From the NCBI RefSeq assembly GCF_009727055.1, contig NC_052351.1, forward strand, positions 57,480,379 through 57,544,378: a stretch of 64,000 nt of DNA, given 5' to 3'. Below are positions 1-12,283 of this stretch, piece by piece. Within the stretch, counting starts at the first letter, position 1. Every line of letters begins with the position of its first letter. Made by a program: the position numbers and the translations under genes. A model generated the notes under the pieces. It had not been told where the DNA came from. It did not search any database and worked only from the letters and a program-made list of their open reading frames with translations. This DNA comes from Benincasa hispida (taxonomy: Eukaryota; Streptophyta; Magnoliopsida; Cucurbitales; Cucurbitaceae).

Positions 1-1918
1 AAAGGGTTCAAGTAATTGTACCTTTGAAGAACAGTTCTTCGTGTAAATCCTTCGTACTATCACGAACTCATTGAACAGTCACAAACTCCTCGAATAACAA
101 CCAAACTTGAATGTCTTCGTATCCTATGTATTCTCAAGGTGAGAACCCAAGAGTGGTGGAGTTTGACTATTTTGGTTAGGAGTGAGTTTGAGAGGTTGGA
201 GGAGGAAGACGATTGAGGAAGAACACACTATCGTAGAGAGATCTTCAATCGTATAGACAAAAGAGCTATAATATAGCCTCTGTATCTTTATCATGTAAAC
301 TCTCACTATTCGTGTAGATTAGTCACGGAATAATAAAATCATATTTTATTTATTCCATTTGCCATAAAAAAATTGCTTAACCTTCAACTAAGGTGGTTAG
401 AGAGAAAAAGGGATTAATTATCCAAATAACTAATAATATAAATAAATATGGTAACCAACTTATCATATTATATTTGTAACCTATAGTTTTAATATTGTAT
501 CATATACAATATAAACTATAGTTCTTTTTCTCTATTTTATGGCATTTAATATAAATCATATTTATATTAAATTTAACAACTATGAATCTCATTCATAGAA
601 AATATATTTGAATCACATTCAAATATTTATTCCTCCAATTAAACTATAATGTACTGTTGCCGGCCACTTTTGCTCCTCTACTATATTCATAGATTCATTC
701 TTTGGAAGTTAGGAATGTGACTCGATAGCAAAGGCACAAGACCTTTGAATGCAATAATTGAATTAATTAATTATATCATATATAATTAAATTCCCTCTTA
801 TTAATTTGAACAATTCAAATTAATCCAAAAACTGATTCTCAACTAAATCTTTTTGAGCTACCAAGGGGACCTTATAGATCTGTAGCTTGAAGCTCCAACG
901 GTATGTGAATAATTAATTAAACTATTTAATTACATTATCCACCATCTGTTAATTGTCGGGCACTCCATTAAAGACTGACAGCTGCACTCATCGCACTACA
1001 GATATATTTCCGTGTCCATTGGATATAACCAATCAACAGAACGATGACTCTTCACAAATTGCTCGTAAGTATAGTTGGGCCAAATTACCGTTTTACCCTT
1101 ATAGTTACCTCTAACTTCTTAAGTACCACTGATCCCTCTAATGAACGATAGATCATAGTCCTACTATGACTAAACCCTTCTTGGGCCAAGAGAGGGTGTG
1201 GTGCCACATTGTTCAAGACTCGGAATAAGCTCTTAAGGGAGCAATTTATCTACTTACCCTTGCATCGGGGAAGGAGTGAATTCCATCTTGTTTAGCTGAG
1301 TTTCGAGCTCCTCAATAAGGTGAATCCCCAAAATGGTAGGCTTGTTGAGTCGGCGATCTGGCCACTCTCAGCCATACAAATCAAAGGACCGTTCTTATAG
1401 GTAGAAGTTCATAACTCACTAAGGATTAAGGTCATGTTACCTATGGTCATCCTAGTGAAATGAAAGTCTCTATTATGAACGACGTTATATAACGAGACTA
1501 AGCATTTTGTGGTCCAGTCTTATACAAACTCCTTTGTATAAAATATCCCCGCTCACATGTCTAATACATGAATGATTGGGATCATATAATTTGTAACACT
1601 TTACAACATTTATAACATCACAAAGCAAGCCATACTCGTAGTATCACCAAGATAAGGTACCAAGCCTTATCCATATACTACAGACCATTTAGGTTATCAC
1701 TTAAACATGATCCACTTGTATGTCTCCATATACATGTTTAAGTTACAACGATAACCTTGGATGTTAGTTTCTTGGTTTGTGGTTAATGCAACTAAAATAT
1801 CACATATTTCATAGACAAAGTGGATAAAATATCAAATATTATTAATCACATACAAGTTTGTTTATACAAGGTTTACAAACTATAGGACCCTACGAGATTT
1901 AGGGCATCAACCCCAACA
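1..1918 (-). mobile_element. Ty1/copia LTR (family copia-1), nearly complete, cut by window start
   Basis: On the minus strand the LTR begins at 1918 with TGTTGGGGTTGATGCCC and runs left off the window. The same order of blocks is seen in the LTRs at 17076-18754, 41505-43604, 49033-51042 and 59544-61468, so the family assignment is secure. Complete copies are about 2.0 kb, so only roughly 100-150 bp are missing. To its right (1919 onward) there is no polypurine tract of the form seen before the family's 3' LTRs; instead there is Athila-like DNA. This LTR is therefore a 5' LTR or a solo LTR inserted into an older Athila-type element. Confidence 0.85.
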
Positions 1919-2084
1919 GGTTTTACTTTAGAAATTCCTTTGAAAATCATTTATGAAAAACAAGATCAATCAGTTAACTAGATCTTAAATTAAACCTTTC
2001 AGACATGCTTAATCAAGTCATTTCTTCAATTTATTTTATACAATACACTTCTAGAGCAAATCATGATAGCAACGAACAAGTTTT

Positions 2085-2102
2085 TGGCACCGTTGTTGGG
2101 GA
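2085..2102 (+). other. Primer-binding site (Asp-tRNA type), degenerate
   Basis: Eighteen bases matching the 20994-21011 PBS except at CpG-derived positions. It sets the plus orientation of this Athila fragment. Confidence 0.75.
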
Positions 2103-2222
2103 TTTAGAAACAAAACTAACCAGAAATTTCGTTTGTATTTGTTGTAGGAACACTTCGGTCGAGGGAGTATTACGAGTTAAGCTTAAGCCTGTGAACGTTT
2201 ATGAGCAGGGAGAGCACTCATG

Positions 2223-2433
2223 AACTTAGATACGACCCTGAGATTGAAAGGACCTTCTGACGTAGGAAACGATCCAACCGTCGTCGAAGGTTGAGGCAGA
2301 AATTCCTCAGACAACAGAACAGGCAACGAGCAATGGCGGAAGAACAGGTGAATCAGCAACTAGCTCATGCTGCATAGAATCCAATCTTGATGGCGAATAG
2401 CAGCACGCGTCCCATGAGGGAGTACGCATACAC
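2223..2433 (+). pseudogene. Athila-like gag, N-terminal remnant
   Basis: Reading with frame changes gives the Athila gag opening (LRYDPEIERTF, then a run of Arg/Gln/Lys, MAEEQVNQQLAHAA, RPMREYA). Matching stretches occur at 21070-21250 (plus) and near 30000-30200 (minus). There is an in-frame TGA shortly after the ERTF motif and a TAG after the Ala-rich stretch, so no functional Gag is possible. The rest of gag is absent because an adapter sequence follows directly. Confidence 0.7.
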
Positions 2434-2471
2434 CTGTCTCTTATACACATCTAGATGTGTATAAGAGACAG
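2434..2471. other. Tn5/Nextera mate-pair junction adapter (artefact)
   Basis: A perfect 38-bp palindrome: CTGTCTCTTATACACATCT followed by its own reverse complement. This is the Tn5 mosaic end in the head-to-head form produced by Nextera mate-pair circularisation. It is not plant DNA. Sequence on its two sides (Athila gag, then an unrelated stretch) should not be assumed to be adjacent in the genome. Confidence 0.97.
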
Positions 2472-3469
2472 GCTTTACGTTGGTGAGTGACAGTTCGCCA
2501 CATTTGATATGCATGGGTGGCAAAGAGGAAAATGTTCTCCATCACCCTTGGGCTCTGTGGCCTAAGTGAGCTACCCCATGGCACATGCATGTGTCATGGC
2601 ATGGGCGAGCAATACAAGACAAGTGTCTTGGGCGTCTTCCATCGACAATGGGATCTCATGGACAGTGTCGAACGACACCGGTGTGTCAGCATTGCGCCCC
2701 TTCTCATGGCTAGAGGTTTGATGTAGAATCCAGTATGTCGTTTTGATTCGACAAGGACTCGAAAGGGTCTAAGTCTCGATTATGTCTAGATGAATGGATG
2801 TCCAGGAAGGCCTGAGTTGGATTGTTGCCCATGGGTCAGTTGATGATGGTTCTCGATAAGTATGCCTGATCAAGAGAGAGAAAGTTGACAACATCCCGAC
2901 ACTCGAGATGGCATCCTAAAGCATCACTGGTACACGATAGTTCCCGGTTGGCCTGATACTTGGTCGAGTTGTCTCGGTAAGCAAAGTAATGGTCCGGTAG
3001 AGCCCGATAGGCAACCATTAGATCAATAGAAGCCTGATAGGCACCGAACTAGGCCGATGGAGCCCGATAAGCATTGTTATGTCCCGAAAAGCCCCGATAA
3101 GTGTCTGAATCACTCGGTAAGCCCCAGTAATGGGTTAAAAGCCTGTTTTGGCTCAACGACTGTCTCTTATACACATCTAGATGTGTATAAGAGACAAATA
3201 GAAGCCTGATAGGCACCGAACTAGGCCGATGGAGCCCGATAAGCATTGTTATGTCCCGAAAAGCCCCGATAAGTGTCTGAATCACTCGGTAAGCCCCAGT
3301 AATGGGTTAAAAGCCTGTTTTGGCCAAACGAAGGGTCAGAACTCATCCTGGTGAAGTTCCAAAGCGATGTAGAAGTATGAGGGACATGTTTTTGGGAACG
3401 AAGATGATGAAGAGAGAAGCGACGTTGCATTGTGATGACCTTAGCCTCATATATGAGCAAGGTTGAGCC
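2472..3469. repeat. Unassigned repetitive DNA with degenerate short repeats around GCCCGATAAGC
   Basis: No gene is recognisable. From about 2850 the plus strand repeats variants of AGCCCGATAAGC / GCCTGATAGGC / GCCCCGATAAG at irregular spacing, which looks like a decayed minisatellite. The block 3025-3152 recurs exactly at 3197-3324, on either side of an adapter at 3160-3196; this part of the repetition is an artefact. Small open frames here come from the repeats and adapter (one even reads through the mosaic end) and are not genes. Confidence 0.5.
3160..3196. other. Tn5/Nextera junction adapter (artefact) between two copies of a 128-bp block
   Basis: The same palindrome as at 2434, lacking only its last base. 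The preceding 128 bp (3025-3152) are repeated immediately after it (3197-3324, offset 172), as expected when an untrimmed mate-pair read is assembled into the contig. Confidence 0.95.
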
Positions 3470-5164
3470 TCAGGACTTGGCCTAGAGTAGAGGCAAGTCA
3501 ACTAGAGTCGCACATGAAGGAAAATACACGTACAGATGACATGTATGGCCAAATGAATTTCAGTTTCATATGAGTTTAGTTTGATTGAGGATGGAATAAC
3601 CTCGCCTAAGTTCGATGAAGCTTCAAAGAGTCGAGCAAAAAGTGAATTGGGACTTGAGCATTCGTTAAGACTAACCATGATCATGGGTGAATCATGGTGC
3701 CGCACGATTGGAGAAGTACGACCGTAACACTCGACAACCATAAGGTTGATGAGTGCAAAAGACCTGATGCATGTTGTGCTGATACCCACGATAGACCAAT
3801 CTCCCACGCACCTTCTTCAATCTCCAACTGACAGTTCTTGCATAACTTATGAAATTTCTAGTCGACAGCTCTCCTTTAAACCCAAGATTTTCCACCATTT
3901 TTCAATACTCAAAACATTAATTCCAGCCTAAATTAAATCAACTTTCTTTTACAAATGTCTTAAACAACATCTTAGGAAGCTTACCTTCGAATTTGAGCTT
4001 TTAATTCTTCCCTAAGGGCTCAAAATCTCCCAAAATTCTCAGCTTGCTTTGACTACTCCAAAACTCAAGCCTTCATTGAGTTTTCTTCAACTTTGATCAT
4101 CTTCCTGACTGCATTTTTCCATGGAAATCCTCGATCACCTTTTCCTTTGGTTCTCTAAGACTTGGTTGAAAAATTTCTCTTTTTGCCTGAGCCAATTTTG
4201 CAAACCGTGTTTATCTTTCAACTACCTATTTATAGATCCAACTGCATGGCTCCTTTGCTTAAGGACTTGACACCTACTTTACTTGCCATTTCCTCACACT
4301 TAGTTAACCTCTCCGTTTGCCACCTCAACTTTCATGGAAAAAAAAAAAGAACTATTAAACCTTAAGCTAACATACCTCTCTCAGTCACAACCTTACTAAT
4401 GCATGGACAAGCCTCTCACCAACGCAAAGGCTAGCCTCTGATACATTGGTCCTCCATGCATGCTCCTTCCATGTATTGCTAACCTCTATTTCACCAATGC
4501 ATAGCTAGCTTGGCCGACAACTTCGTATTAGGCCCTTTCCCTTGTGCTCTCCTATGCTTAGTTCACTAAGCAAGGCTCCCGACACACCCCTCTCAATGCA
4601 CACTTCCTCTCACCAAAGCATGCTTCAAGACCTCACTTCCCTTGCCTTCCATGTATAGTTTGTCCTTAACCCATAGTCTCTTCAGCTCATGCACCTGTCA
4701 ACTCTTGCCTTGACCACATTTTGGCGTCAAGCCTTTGTCCCATGGCTTTTGACGAATGAACCTCCTAACCAAGGATCACCATGAGCACCTAAATCAACAC
4801 ATACCCATCCTTTTTCCCTTTGAAAGCCAAACACCCTCTCTTCCTACAACTAAAACTTAATTCTCCTAAGTAACTTGAGCCCATTCCACATATAGAGCAT
4901 CACTCCTAATTAAACTTAACTTGGGAAATCTTAAGGGGAACAGTTTCAGGGCTTACGGTTTTAGTTCTTTTCACTCTGAATCTTTATCTCAAATAAAACC
5001 CTGGAAATCACTAACAAATAGTATCAAATATAACAAAATCATATGAAAATTATTCTAAATCTAAGGCAAATAACACACATTTTAGGTGTGTTTTAACGAT
5101 CACATTGTTAAGGCACAACTGGACTAGCAATTAAAAATATAGGAATAAAATAAATTGGGCATCT
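3470..5164 (-). repeat. Unassigned LTR-like or intergenic DNA with a minus-strand TATA box
   Basis: There is no credible protein. A minus-strand TATA box (TATAAATA, at 4227-4234, inside GATCTATAAATAGG) is followed about 260 bp later on that strand by GAAGGTAAGCTT, a splice-donor-like site. This promoter-in-repeat layout, plus position 3' of a minus copia pol fragment, suits an LTR, but I could not find matching ends, a PBS or a second copy. Family unknown. Confidence 0.3.
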
Positions 5165-6240
5165 TAACCATTCTACCTCTTACTAGTTAAACCTAAGGCT
5201 ATGAACTTAGCTTCCATTGTTGATCTAAAAGTTAATGTTTGTTTAATAGACTTCCATGATACTGCACCACCACCCAAAGTAAAAACATACCCACTAGTTG
5301 CTTTAATTTCATCTGATTCAACTATCTAATGGACATAACTAAGACCTTCTATTGATGAAGGAAATCTACTATAACAAATGGCAAGATTAGAAGTACCTTT
5401 AAGATTTTTTCACAATCTTTCAATTGCACATCAATGATAATCATTTGGGTTACAAGTATATCTACTTAATCTATTCACAATATCTGCAATGTTTAGCTTA
5501 GTGCAATTAGCAAGATATATTAATGAATCGATTATTTGAGAATATTTAAGTTGTAAAATGGTTCTTCTGTATTCTTTTCAGCTTCAAATTTGGATGAAAA
5601 TGGGTAGGTACAAGACTCAAATTAGAATAGTCAAATATTTTCAAAAGATGTTCCACATAATGTGATTGAGTCAACAAAAATCCATTATCCTTTTTAGTCA
5701 ATTTAACACCTGAAATAACATTAGCAAGACCCAAATCTTTCATATCAAAATTATTTGATAAAAATTGTTTGGTATCATTAATAAGTTTCATGTCAGTACC
5801 AAAGATAAGGATGATAATCAACCCAGAAGCATAAAATGACACGCATTTTCTACTAGAGACATTAATTACAAAACCATAAGAAATGATGACACTATCAATT
5901 TTTTCATGTAATTTTTTAGGGGCCTACTTTAAACCATAAAAGGGACTTAACAAGTGTATGTACTTTATTTTCCGGGCTTGGTTTTATAAACCCCCAAAGT
6001 TGTTCCATGTAAAGTTTTTTTTTATTCTAATTCACCATTTAAGAAAGTTGTTTTAACATCCATTGATGAATTTCTAACTTGAGGACAGAGGCAATATAAG
6101 AGTGTGTATTAAAAAAATTCACACTATCCTTTTGACTAAATCCTTTTGCAACTAATCTAGCTTTGAATTTATCTATGGAAGCATTTGGCTATTACTATGT
6201 ATACATATTGCTGGCACTGGCTTAAACCAATTTGGAATGT
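5165..6240 (-). pseudogene. Ty1/copia pol fragment (RT C-terminal part plus RNase H), decayed
   Basis: Minus-strand translation with frame changes gives copia reverse transcriptase motifs in order: IDKFKARLVAKGF near 6180, a DVKTTFLNGELE-like segment near 6050, the palm region with DMKDLG and a VISGVKL block (5546-5842), and RNase H with [15 protein letters not shown] sequence near 5200. The YVDD position reads FGTD in the open frame, so the catalytic aspartates are lost or frameshifted. Several stops are present. It ends at about 6240 where a second, different copia fragment begins in the same orientation. Confidence 0.8.
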
Positions 6241-7900
6241 CTTCCAAAAATTTTTTGAAGTCAATCTGCTTCTTCTCTAGCCTTGTCTAAAGCTATAAAT
6301 TTAGATTCCATTGTGGATTGTGCTATACACGTTTCTTTGGAAGATTTCCAAGACACGGCCCCATCTCAAAGAGTGAAAATGTAACCACTCGTGGATTTTG
6401 AGTCTTTAGTACTAGATATCCAATTAGCACCACAATAGCCTTCAAGTACAATAGGATATCTGGTATTGTGTAAGCCATAATTTTTAGTGTGCTTTAGGTA
6501 TCCTAAAATTCTCAATATAGATTTTCGATGATCCTGACCTAGATTGCTCGTATAACGACTTAGCTTGCTTACAACATATGTTATATCTGGACGTGTACAA
6601 CTCATGATGTACATTAAACTGCCAATTATGTGAGAGTATTCTAGTTGTGCTATCCTATATCCATTATTTTTAGCTAAATGGAGACTAGTATCTATTGGGG
6701 TTTTTGCTATCCCAGTGTCATGCTTTTTAAATTTCTCAAGTATTTTATCAATGCAATGTGATTGAGACAACATTAACTCTTGTGGGGTTCTAGAGATTTT
6801 AATTCCTAGAATAACATATGCGGCACCCATATCTTTCATCTCAAATTTATTGGCCAATATTTGTTTAGTAGTCTTAATGATATTAATATTGCTACCTAAA
6901 ATTAGCATATCATCAACATACAAGCGCCCAATTACATGGTCATTCTTATTAATTTTGATATATACACATTTGCTGCATTCATGAATTTTAAAGTCATTTG
7001 CCAACATTGCATTGTCAATTTTTTCATGCTTTTTTTTTTTTTTTTGTGCTTGTTTTATTCCATAAAGAGATCTTATGAATTTTCACACTTTTGTTTCTTG
7101 ATTGAGGGAAAGCTATCTAGTAACTGGTATTACTATGAGCATGCAAATGGAAGTAATTCTAGTAATTAGTGAGTAAGTACCAAAATAGGCATGTCCTTCT
7201 CTTTGCTTGTACCTTTTGGCTACAAATGTTGCCTTGTATTTATCTATTGACCCATTGATCTTCATTTTTCATTTAAGAATCCACTTACATCCAAGCGGTT
7301 TACTTCCGAGTGGAAGATCAACCAATTCCCAAGTGTGATTATGCATAATGGACTTAATTTCACTATTCACACCCTTCTTTCCAATTCAGAGCTTCTGGAG
7401 AGGACATAACCTCCTTAAATGTTTGAGCTAGGTTCATTTTCTAACAAATATGTCAAAAAATCAGTCCCAAAATTTTTTGAGATCCTCATATGTTTACTTC
7501 GTCTGAGTTCCTTTTTCCTATTTAACTTAACACTTGATCTATTTTGAGTTTCACTCATTATAGTATCAAGAGGATGTTTTGTAAACTTGCTTTACAGGAC
7601 ATGTTATGTGGAAAAATATTTTCAAAGAATGTTGCATTCCTTAATTTGATTGAGGTGAGTACGGAGCTGTAGTTTGGCGAGTGATGCCATGTTCTGAACA
7701 AAATCATTCAAAGGGAGGACCATATTCATCACCTATATCACTTTTTATTACTTTAATCGTTGCGCTTAGTTGATTCTCAACTTCATTTTTATAAAGTTTA
7801 AACATTTCAATTGCCTCACCTTTGCTTCTAAAACAAACAAATCTGAATTTTTTTTTTTTCCTTTTCTTAAATGAATGACAAGAAACTTTCACGTGCCTTG
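6241..7900 (-). pseudogene. Second Ty1/copia pol fragment (integrase end, RT, RNase H)
   Basis: The best-preserved part is a 213-residue open segment (6366-7007). It has the RT catalytic motif YVDD at residues 30-33, then [18 protein letters not shown], a conserved [11 protein letters not shown] block, the RNase H-side [17 protein letters not shown] motif and a C-terminal STSGYIF. Upstream on minus, 7704-7892 keeps an integrase piece (GEAIEMFKLYKNEVENQL, with IKSDIGDEY at the third catalytic position). The RT N-terminus between them (7010-7700) is broken by T-rich runs and stops. Residue differences from the 5165-6240 fragment show it is another lineage and not a tandem copy. Confidence 0.85.
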
Positions 7901-8240
7901 GATCTTTGATTATTTTCTTCTCTTTTTTCTACTATTTTTTTGTTTTTTTCTTGTTGACTTTTTTTTTCTTTTATGATCCAAGAGCTTATTTGAAGAAATT
8001 TTCAAGACAAGTTGTAGTATGTCTTGTAGTACAAGATGTAAGCAATTGCTTTAGAGAAAAAAATTGAAATAAAGTAAAGATAACACCTCTAAAGTCGGTC
8101 AAGATCGATGAACAAATGTTTTGATACCAAATGATAAGCTCCCGCGATGCTTGTTGGATACAAAGCTAGAGGTCCTTCTAGGATCCTTGCAAATACTCAC
8201 AAAGGAAGCTAACTTAGATCAAATTTAGAATCTATGATGG
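7901..8240 (-). other. Retroelement leader with iMet-type PBS-like site and LTR end
   Basis: No coding signal. On minus, TTTGGTATCAAAAC (8118-8131) resembles the TGGTATCAGAGC primer-binding site complementary to initiator-Met tRNA. Sequence to its right would then be the end of an LTR (8132-8240), cut by the gypsy element at 8241 and continuing at 16570 after that element's target duplication. The A-rich minus leader between 8117 and 7860 is typical of the stretch before gag. Confidence 0.4.
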
Positions 8241-9715
8241 TATAACGACCCAACCCCCTAGGACTTGATTTAGGCCGTTACCAAATACATGTATGCATGG
8301 AACTTAAAACGACACTCTTTTATGGTGAAATAAATGCTAAATAAATAAAGTAAGTGCAAAAGGCTTCAATTAAATTCAAATATTAAAAACAACAATAGGG
8401 TACCCATAAATCATAAATGATAATCAATAAGTCTGAAAACAATTCTTATTAGTAAGTTTCAAATATCAAAACTGAAAATTAAGAAAAATATGAAAATAAA
8501 TATAAATCTCATGAGCGGAAGCATAAAACTAGTCCCAGGGGCTCGATCACGAATTTCACTTATCCATCACTGGTGCATCTCTACCCTTACCTGAAACAAC
8601 AACATGAGAAAGAATGAGTATAAAATACACAGTAAGTAATTCCACTACTTGGGTTAGGTTAGGTATCTATGTCCTCTAGATACCTACCTCTGGTGGAACA
8701 TATAAACTGTCCTAGTCCTCATGGGACACATACATACATGAAAAACTGAGTTATATCCTATTGTAGCTAAATATGCCCACTACTTCTGGTGAATCCCAAA
8801 GGAAACATAAACTGGTGAATCTCGAAGGAACACAATATCTGGTGAATCCCAAAGGAAACACAAACTGGTGAATCCCAAAGGAAACAAAAATTGTGGCTGC
8901 CATAGATAAGTAGCATGTGTTGCAATCGGACGGCATAAATTGTTTAGTCTAGCGGCTGGTCGTGAGGGTCTTGCATGAGGAGGGTTTGCGAGAGTGGGAG
9001 AGAAGGGGAATTTCTAGTTGACAGATTTTATTCAGTAGCGATTACGAATAAACCAGAGCTGTAAACAATGAACCAACCGTTCAAAATGAAACACTATATG
9101 TCTCGAACAAATTGACCAAATTTGAGCACGATCCAACGGTTCAAACTCTGGCAATAAAAAATTTTGTGAAAGCTGTCGTTGAAAAACCGAATTGTTTTCT
9201 CCCCAATTTTTTACCTCTTTTCACTCTCATTTAATTTCAAAAAAATCTCAATTTTTATTTTATTTTTTTCAAATTTTGAAAAGATAAATAAAATATTTTA
9301 TCATAATATCTCCAAAATCTTCAAAGATTCTATTAAATTTAGAAATCAATTAACTTTTCAAATTATCTTAATTTAGGCTTCAAAACCAAAATTAAAGGGC
9401 ATACGATCCATCAATTTGATATAAATTAAATCCTTCCAAATATTTAAATCAATTCAAAACCATATGAAATTAATTATCTCTTTTATTTTATTATTATTTT
9501 TTTTTTAAGTTGGCCCTAAAATCCAAATTCAAAGGGAAGCAAAATTCAATATTTTCAAGATAGTCAGTTTGAATATCTAATCAATTAAGTTCAATTTAAC
9601 CAATAAAAGTTTTTCAATTATTTCAATTTAATCCCAATCTTCCAAATGAAAGTAAAATTTAAACTCAATAATTTTAGATAATTAACTTAAATTTTCCTAA
9701 AATTCGGGATGTTAC
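8241..9715 (-). repeat. Gypsy chromovirus 3' LTR (1,475 bp)
   Basis: Minus-strand start TGTAACATCCCG at 9715 and end at 8241. It carries only four copies of the 26/28-bp repeat (8787-8890) and lacks a block of roughly 0.9 kb present in the 5' LTR (about 14820-15745), which explains its shorter length. Confidence 0.88.
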
Positions 9716-9734
9716 ATTCTTCCCTTCTTAAGAA

Positions 9735-9860
9735 ACTTTCGCCCTCGAAAGTTCAAGTCCTTAAAGGCTCGTGATACTTAATTCTTATCTCATCCTCATG
9801 TTTCCAAATTGCTTCTTCAGATCGATAATTCTACCAAAGAAATTTTAATTAGCACTAACT
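9735..9860 (-). pseudogene. Chromodomain remnant at the end of gypsy pol
   Basis: Minus translation reads RSEEAIWKHEDEIRIKYHEPL, then a stop, then FEGESFLRREE just before the LTR. Chromovirus polyproteins typically end with a chromodomain motif of the form VEEATWE...EDEMR...YPELF, so the match in sequence and position is good. Upstream the frame degenerates at once. This is the only part of the element's polyprotein I can recognise. Confidence 0.65.
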
Positions 9861-12283
9861 CCACGTTTCAAAAAGTCTTCACCTCCTACCATGAATTGTA
9901 TAACTTATCTGAGATAATATCATGTTACTCTTTAATCTTAAAATAAACACATAACACTATTTAGACCCTCCTATGCACAAGTCTGAAAATCTCACTTAAA
10001 TGAGGCTCTTGAAGTCCCCATAAAAATACATCACCATAACCTCATAATAGCTGTAACCATTACCTAATGTTAGTTTCTAAGATAAAGACCTTCATGATTG
10101 CATACATCTATATTGAGAATGTTCACAATCCATAGAGTAGGTCACCTCACTGTCCATGCAACAGAAAATATATCTCTCATGGCATCTCAAGTCCAGGATT
10201 CAGAATTCAAATTCAGCACCTAATTTCCCTGACAATCTCCTGCAACCGAGATACGCTATCGTATTCAATTTGTAATAGCTGATACAAAGTCACGTGAATC
10301 ATCTTTCTTTCCTAATAAACAAAGCTGGTGTGCTCCAAGGCAAAACATTAAGGCACATATGAAACACTTTGCTAAATGGTTCTTGTATAAGTGACTTAGG
10401 CTTTCCAACTCTACTAGAGTCCTTCTATGAGGAGCCTTAAGGATAGGAGTTGCTCTCAACTCAAGTTCATCTCTAGTGCTAGGGGTCATTCTAGGAAATC
10501 AAATTTACTCAACCTTAATACTCATATACCTTGTTTCTTACTTGGAGCTAGATTACTTTCACCTTCAAATAAAATCGATGGCTTCATTAATTCCTTGTTC
10601 TAGATATTCATGTCCACAATCAAAACCTCTAAACCTTGCTAATACCTTTCAACGTCTTCCCCCTCTTTAACGAGGCCTTACCCCTTCCATTTCCATAGGT
10701 TCTAGCAACTATTGCTACTAAACATCCTTTCATAAAACGTTATTTCCTCCGATTCCACTATAATTTGAATAAGATTGCTAAGCACTCTTCCAACGCGTGA
10801 TAGTCTAGCTTAATCAAATTCTCATGCTAAAATTGAGTTCCATGACCAACAGCTTAGGTAGGATATCCATTCAACTAACAAATACTAAGATCCATAGTTC
10901 CATATAGTAATGAGATTGTTCATACCAACTCTAAAGGTTCGTAAACACATATTTCCTATCTTGGACACCAAACCAAACCTTTGTTCTTAATCTCAAAACA
11001 TCAATTCCCCTTACCTTCTCAAAACAACAAAATATTTCTCAAATCCTTTCATCTTCCCTTATCTTTTCCAAGACCAATAAATCCAAGATGCTCTATTTCA
11101 CTTTCCTAGTGAAATATATCTGTTCCAAAACATGTGACTATTCGAATCCCTTTTCACTGTCTACAATCCAACAACCTAAGCAATATATATATATATATAT
11201 ATTCGAATAATGCCTACTGCAATCCAAAGTTTCAAATAGTAATAAGAGATTTCTCCTTTACACTAAAACCAACGCCTCTTTTACACTAAAACTAATGTCT
11301 TATATCCACCTATATCATGTTTTAAAATCCAAATCATACGTAACTATTTGGGAGTCATGAACACATTAATTTCCATTTATCTCCCCAAATAAATAAAACC
11401 TTTCCTTAAATACTTTTATTTTTCTTCATATTTATCCTTGCTTAACCCAACAACTTAAAGGTGCACTTTTCACTTCCAGAGTGAAACATAATCCCTAAAC
11501 CAAGACATATGACCCTTTATACCCTTTTCCATAAATCTAAAATTTTATTCCAAACTTGGAACCATAGTAGAGTATCCCCACAAGATCACATTGCTTTTAA
11601 ACTTCAAAACGTTTATCCTTCCTCTTGGTATGGTTAATTAAACTTGAACATTTTCATTGCAACAAACACATAGTTCAAACCCAAGCACCTTAAGAATTTC
11701 AATCCAATAACTCGTTTTCTCCCATCTAAAGGAAACTATAAATTCAATCATCTTGGCATTCCTTGACAAATTCATCTTACCTAGGTCTTGTAAAGTGTTC
11801 CTCATACTATCGCTTTATGCTCCATCTAGTAATTCTTCTTCCTTTTAGGGACGTTACATAAATAACCAAAACACCGTACATTACTCGCTCCACCAACTTC
11901 AATACCATGAAAGTGATCATGATTTATTAATCCTTTCAAATTTTTTCTTGGAATATTTTGACTTTAATATTTAGTAATCCTTAATAAAATTTATAGTCTC
12001 TTCTTCACCTCTTTCTTATCTTATAAAGAAACTTTAATTTCGTAACTAAGAACGTGTGCCTTGTGATAAAGTTCCTTGTAGCACCACTAGTTTTATTCTC
12101 GTAATGCAAAACTTAATATTATTCCCCAATGAATTTCCAATTCACCTGCCTTATTTTATAGCTTATCAAATACATCCATTTTTTTCTTTCATGTCATAAG
12201 TGCATAACAGTTCATAGTTCTATCAGGTTTCAATATCCCTAAACAGAAATATATGTTCATTTCTAACAGTCCTTCCATGAATT
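9861..12283 (-). other. Gypsy internal region without readable protein
   Basis: About 2.4 kb with dense stops in all frames. I see no RT, protease or zinc-knuckle motif. An (AT)n tract sits at 11182-11202. It is probably heavily decayed pol or the filler of a non-autonomous derivative. Confidence 0.6.
11182..11202. repeat. (AT)n microsatellite
   Basis: About ten AT dinucleotides in a row inside the gypsy internal region. Confidence 0.95.

Larger units (their letters stand above)
1919..2433 (+). mobile_element. Athila-like Ty3/gypsy element, 5' fragment (leader, PBS, start of gag)
   Basis: A primer-binding site with the Asp-tRNA-type layout is at 2085-2102, preceded by TTTT. It reads TGGCACCGTTGTTGGGGA, against TGGCGCCGTTGCCGGGGA in the better-preserved copy at 20994-21011; the differences are C-to-T or G-to-A, as expected from decay of methylated CpG. 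Downstream, 2223-2433 translates to a broken Athila gag start: an RYDPEIER-type motif, an Arg-rich stretch, then RPMREYA. Stops interrupt it. The fragment ends abruptly at the adapter junction at 2434, so the original right neighbour is unknown. Confidence 0.8.

Noticed and set aside
2434..2471. A perfect 38-bp palindrome as a natural hairpin, terminator or transposon end
   Set aside because: It is the exact Tn5 mosaic end in a head-to-head dimer as used in mate-pair libraries, and it recurs at four unrelated places in the window.
3502..3898. Overlapping minus open frames (about 100 and 68 residues) as a host gene
   Set aside because: No recognisable domain, no supported splice structure, and they lie in repetitive DNA with LTR-like promoter signals downstream of copia pol.
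10265..10489. A 74-residue minus frame in the gypsy internal region
   Set aside because: It has no gag or pol motif and is isolated among dense stops.
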